Below, one piece after another: positions 63,149 to 64,000 of a DNA stretch of 64,000 nt. Below the pieces are notes generated by a model that saw only the letters and a program-made list of their open reading frames with translations, made no database searches and was not told the DNA's origin. The number at the start of each line of letters is the position of its first letter. Position 1 is the first letter of the stretch. This stretch comes from Actinoplanes palleronii (lineage in GTDB: Bacteria > Actinomycetota > Actinomycetes > Mycobacteriales > Micromonosporaceae): the NCBI RefSeq assembly GCF_016862315.1, contig NZ_BOMS01000014.1, positions 248,001 to 312,000 on the forward strand. Reading direction: 5' to 3'. The translations under genes and the position numbers were made by a program.

Positions 63149-64000
63149 GTGTCTCTCGGACTTCCCTCAAAGCTGCCCGGCACCCCGGCGATCGGCGAGC
63201 TGATCCGTGGCGCGGCGCCGACGTTCTCGTTCGAGTTCTTCCCACCCAAGACCCCGGACGGCGAGCGGCTGCTCTGGCAGGCGATCCGTGAGCTGGAGTC
63301 GTTGCGGCCAAGCTTCGTGTCGATCACCTACGGCGCGGGCGGCACCACCCGGGAGACCACCGTCGCGGTCACCGAGCGGGTCGCCACCGAGACCACCCTG
63401 CTGGCGATGGCCCACCTCACCGCGGTCGACCACTCGGTCGCCGAGCTGCGCAACGTGATCGGGCGGCTGGCCGGGGCCGGCATCCGCAACGTGCTGGCGC
63501 TGCGCGGCGACCCGCCGGGCGACCCGATGGGCGAGTGGGTGCGGCACCCCGAGGGCGTGCGCTACGCCGAGGACCTGGTCCGGCTGATCCGCGAGTCGGG
63601 GGACTTCAGCGTCGGGGTGGCGGCGTTCCCGTACAAACATCCCCGCTCGGCCGACGTCGAGAGCGACACGCTCAACCTGATCCGCAAGTGCCGGGCCGGC
63701 GCCGACTACGCGATCACCCAGATGTTCTTCGACGCCGAGGACTACCTGCGGCTGCGCGACCGGGTGGCGGCGGCCGGCTGCGAGACCCCGATCGTGGCCG
63801 GGGTGATGCCGGTGACCCGGATGGCCACCATCGCGCGGTCCAGTCAGCTCTCCGGTGCGCCGTTCCCGGCGGAGCTGCTGCGCCGTTTCGACCGGGTCGC
63901 CGACGACGAGTCCGCGGTGCGGGAGCTGGGCGTCGAGGTCTGCTCGGAGATGTGCGCGCGGCTGCTCGACGAGGGGGTGCCGGGCATCCACTTCATCACC
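63149..64000 (+). CDS. metF: Methylenetetrahydrofolate reductase (3' end outside window)
   Basis: Reduces 5,10-methylene-THF to 5-methyl-THF for methionine synthesis, using FAD. At least 284 residues are visible. Seen: [16 protein letters not shown] with the catalytic Glu, [39 protein letters not shown] (FAD-binding Asp), [17 protein letters not shown] and [14 protein letters not shown]. The GTG is favoured by a leaderless -10 six bases upstream. The frame is open at the window end. Matches Rv2172c by position; only a full sequence would tell a true MetF from the mycobacterial divergent form. Confidence 0.93.
   Translation, partial: MSLGLPSKLPGTPAIGELIRGAAPTFSFEFFPPKTPDGERLLWQAIRELESLRPSFVSITYGAGGTTRETTVAVTERVATETTLLAMAHLTAVDHSVAELRNVIGRLAGAGIRNVLALRGDPPGDPMGEWVRHPEGVRYAEDLVRLIRESGDFSVGVAAFPYKHPRSADVESDTLNLIRKCRAGADYAITQMFFDAEDYLRLRDRVAAAGCETPIVAGVMPVTRMATIARSSQLSGAPFPAELLRRFDRVADDESAVRELGVEVCSEMCARLLDEGVPGIHFIT

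Overview
The window is high-GC, single-chromosome actinobacterial DNA. GTG starts are frequent, third codon positions are almost all G or C, and many genes seem to begin at the 5' end of the mRNA. Gene order follows the Mycobacterium tuberculosis block Rv2205c to Rv2172c: glxK, erpA, adoK, ctaC/ctaF, the qcrCAB-ctaE respiratory genes, trpD, the Rv2191-type exonuclease, pimB, the Rv2185c START-like protein, plsC, RNase AS, aroG, pknL, the Rv2175c-type DNA-binding protein, idsA and an MTHFR gene. It also carries Streptomyces-like neighbours (ROK glucokinase, pfkA, AsnC stand-alone domain). Lycopene cyclase genes, trehalose synthase and the IPT/TIG proteins point to a filamentous actinomycete. 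Micromonosporaceae, perhaps Actinoplanes, is my best guess, from memory of gene content only. I saw no tRNA, rRNA, CRISPR array, intact insertion sequence or prophage.

Layout. 1-4.5 kb: partial glycerate kinase, ErpA, adenosine kinase, a P-loop kinase, then a convergent cysteine desulfurase/TusA pair. 4.6-13.4 kb: the aa3 oxidase and bc1 genes (ctaC, ctaF, a ctaG-like assembly gene, ctaE, qcrC, qcrA, qcrB) interrupted by trpD, a receiver-like protein and a zinc-ribbon protein. 13.4-19 kb: AsnC domain, nucleotidyltransferase, Nudix, a second RelA/SpoT homolog and a DEDD exonuclease/GIY-YIG fusion. 19-23.1 kb: NYN nuclease, small Cys-rich protein, M48 protease, PimB mannosyltransferase. 23.5-31 kb: accessory-looking ABC exporter, thioredoxin, MFS/MarR pair, DUF4395 and a NarL-type two-component pair. 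31-39 kb: START-like protein, Ala-rich protein, ROK glucokinase, EEP hydrolase, flavin monooxygenase, alpha/beta hydrolase, OtsA and a membrane protein. 39-46.9 kb: PlsC, Crp, a phosphotransferase-like protein, RNase AS, TetR/MFS with twin operators, a ROK remnant, PfkA and ProC. 47-57 kb: a repeat-filled gap, DUF429, chitinase, AroG, threonine aldolase, tandem IPT/TIG proteins and a LamG pseudokinase. 57-64 kb: DNase IV, PknL, a Pro/Thr-rich membrane protein, Rv2175c-like regulator, CrtYc/CrtYd, prenyl synthase and MTHFR.

How it works together. The core block supplies the cytochrome bc1-aa3 respiratory branch, Fe-S assembly, aromatic amino-acid entry, phosphatidylinositol mannoside synthesis and PknL signalling. 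The less ordinary content lies between the conserved genes. Several convergent gaps hold long perfect hairpins and repeat modules, one of which occurs at both 3.05 kb and 47.15 kb. One gene junction is tandemly duplicated. One MFS gene has a clear twin TetR operator. Four proteins of enzyme fold appear to have lost catalytic residues (RSH synthetase site, APH-like, alpha/beta hydrolase, LamG pseudokinase). The phosphofructokinase carries the residue pair expected of a pyrophosphate-dependent enzyme.
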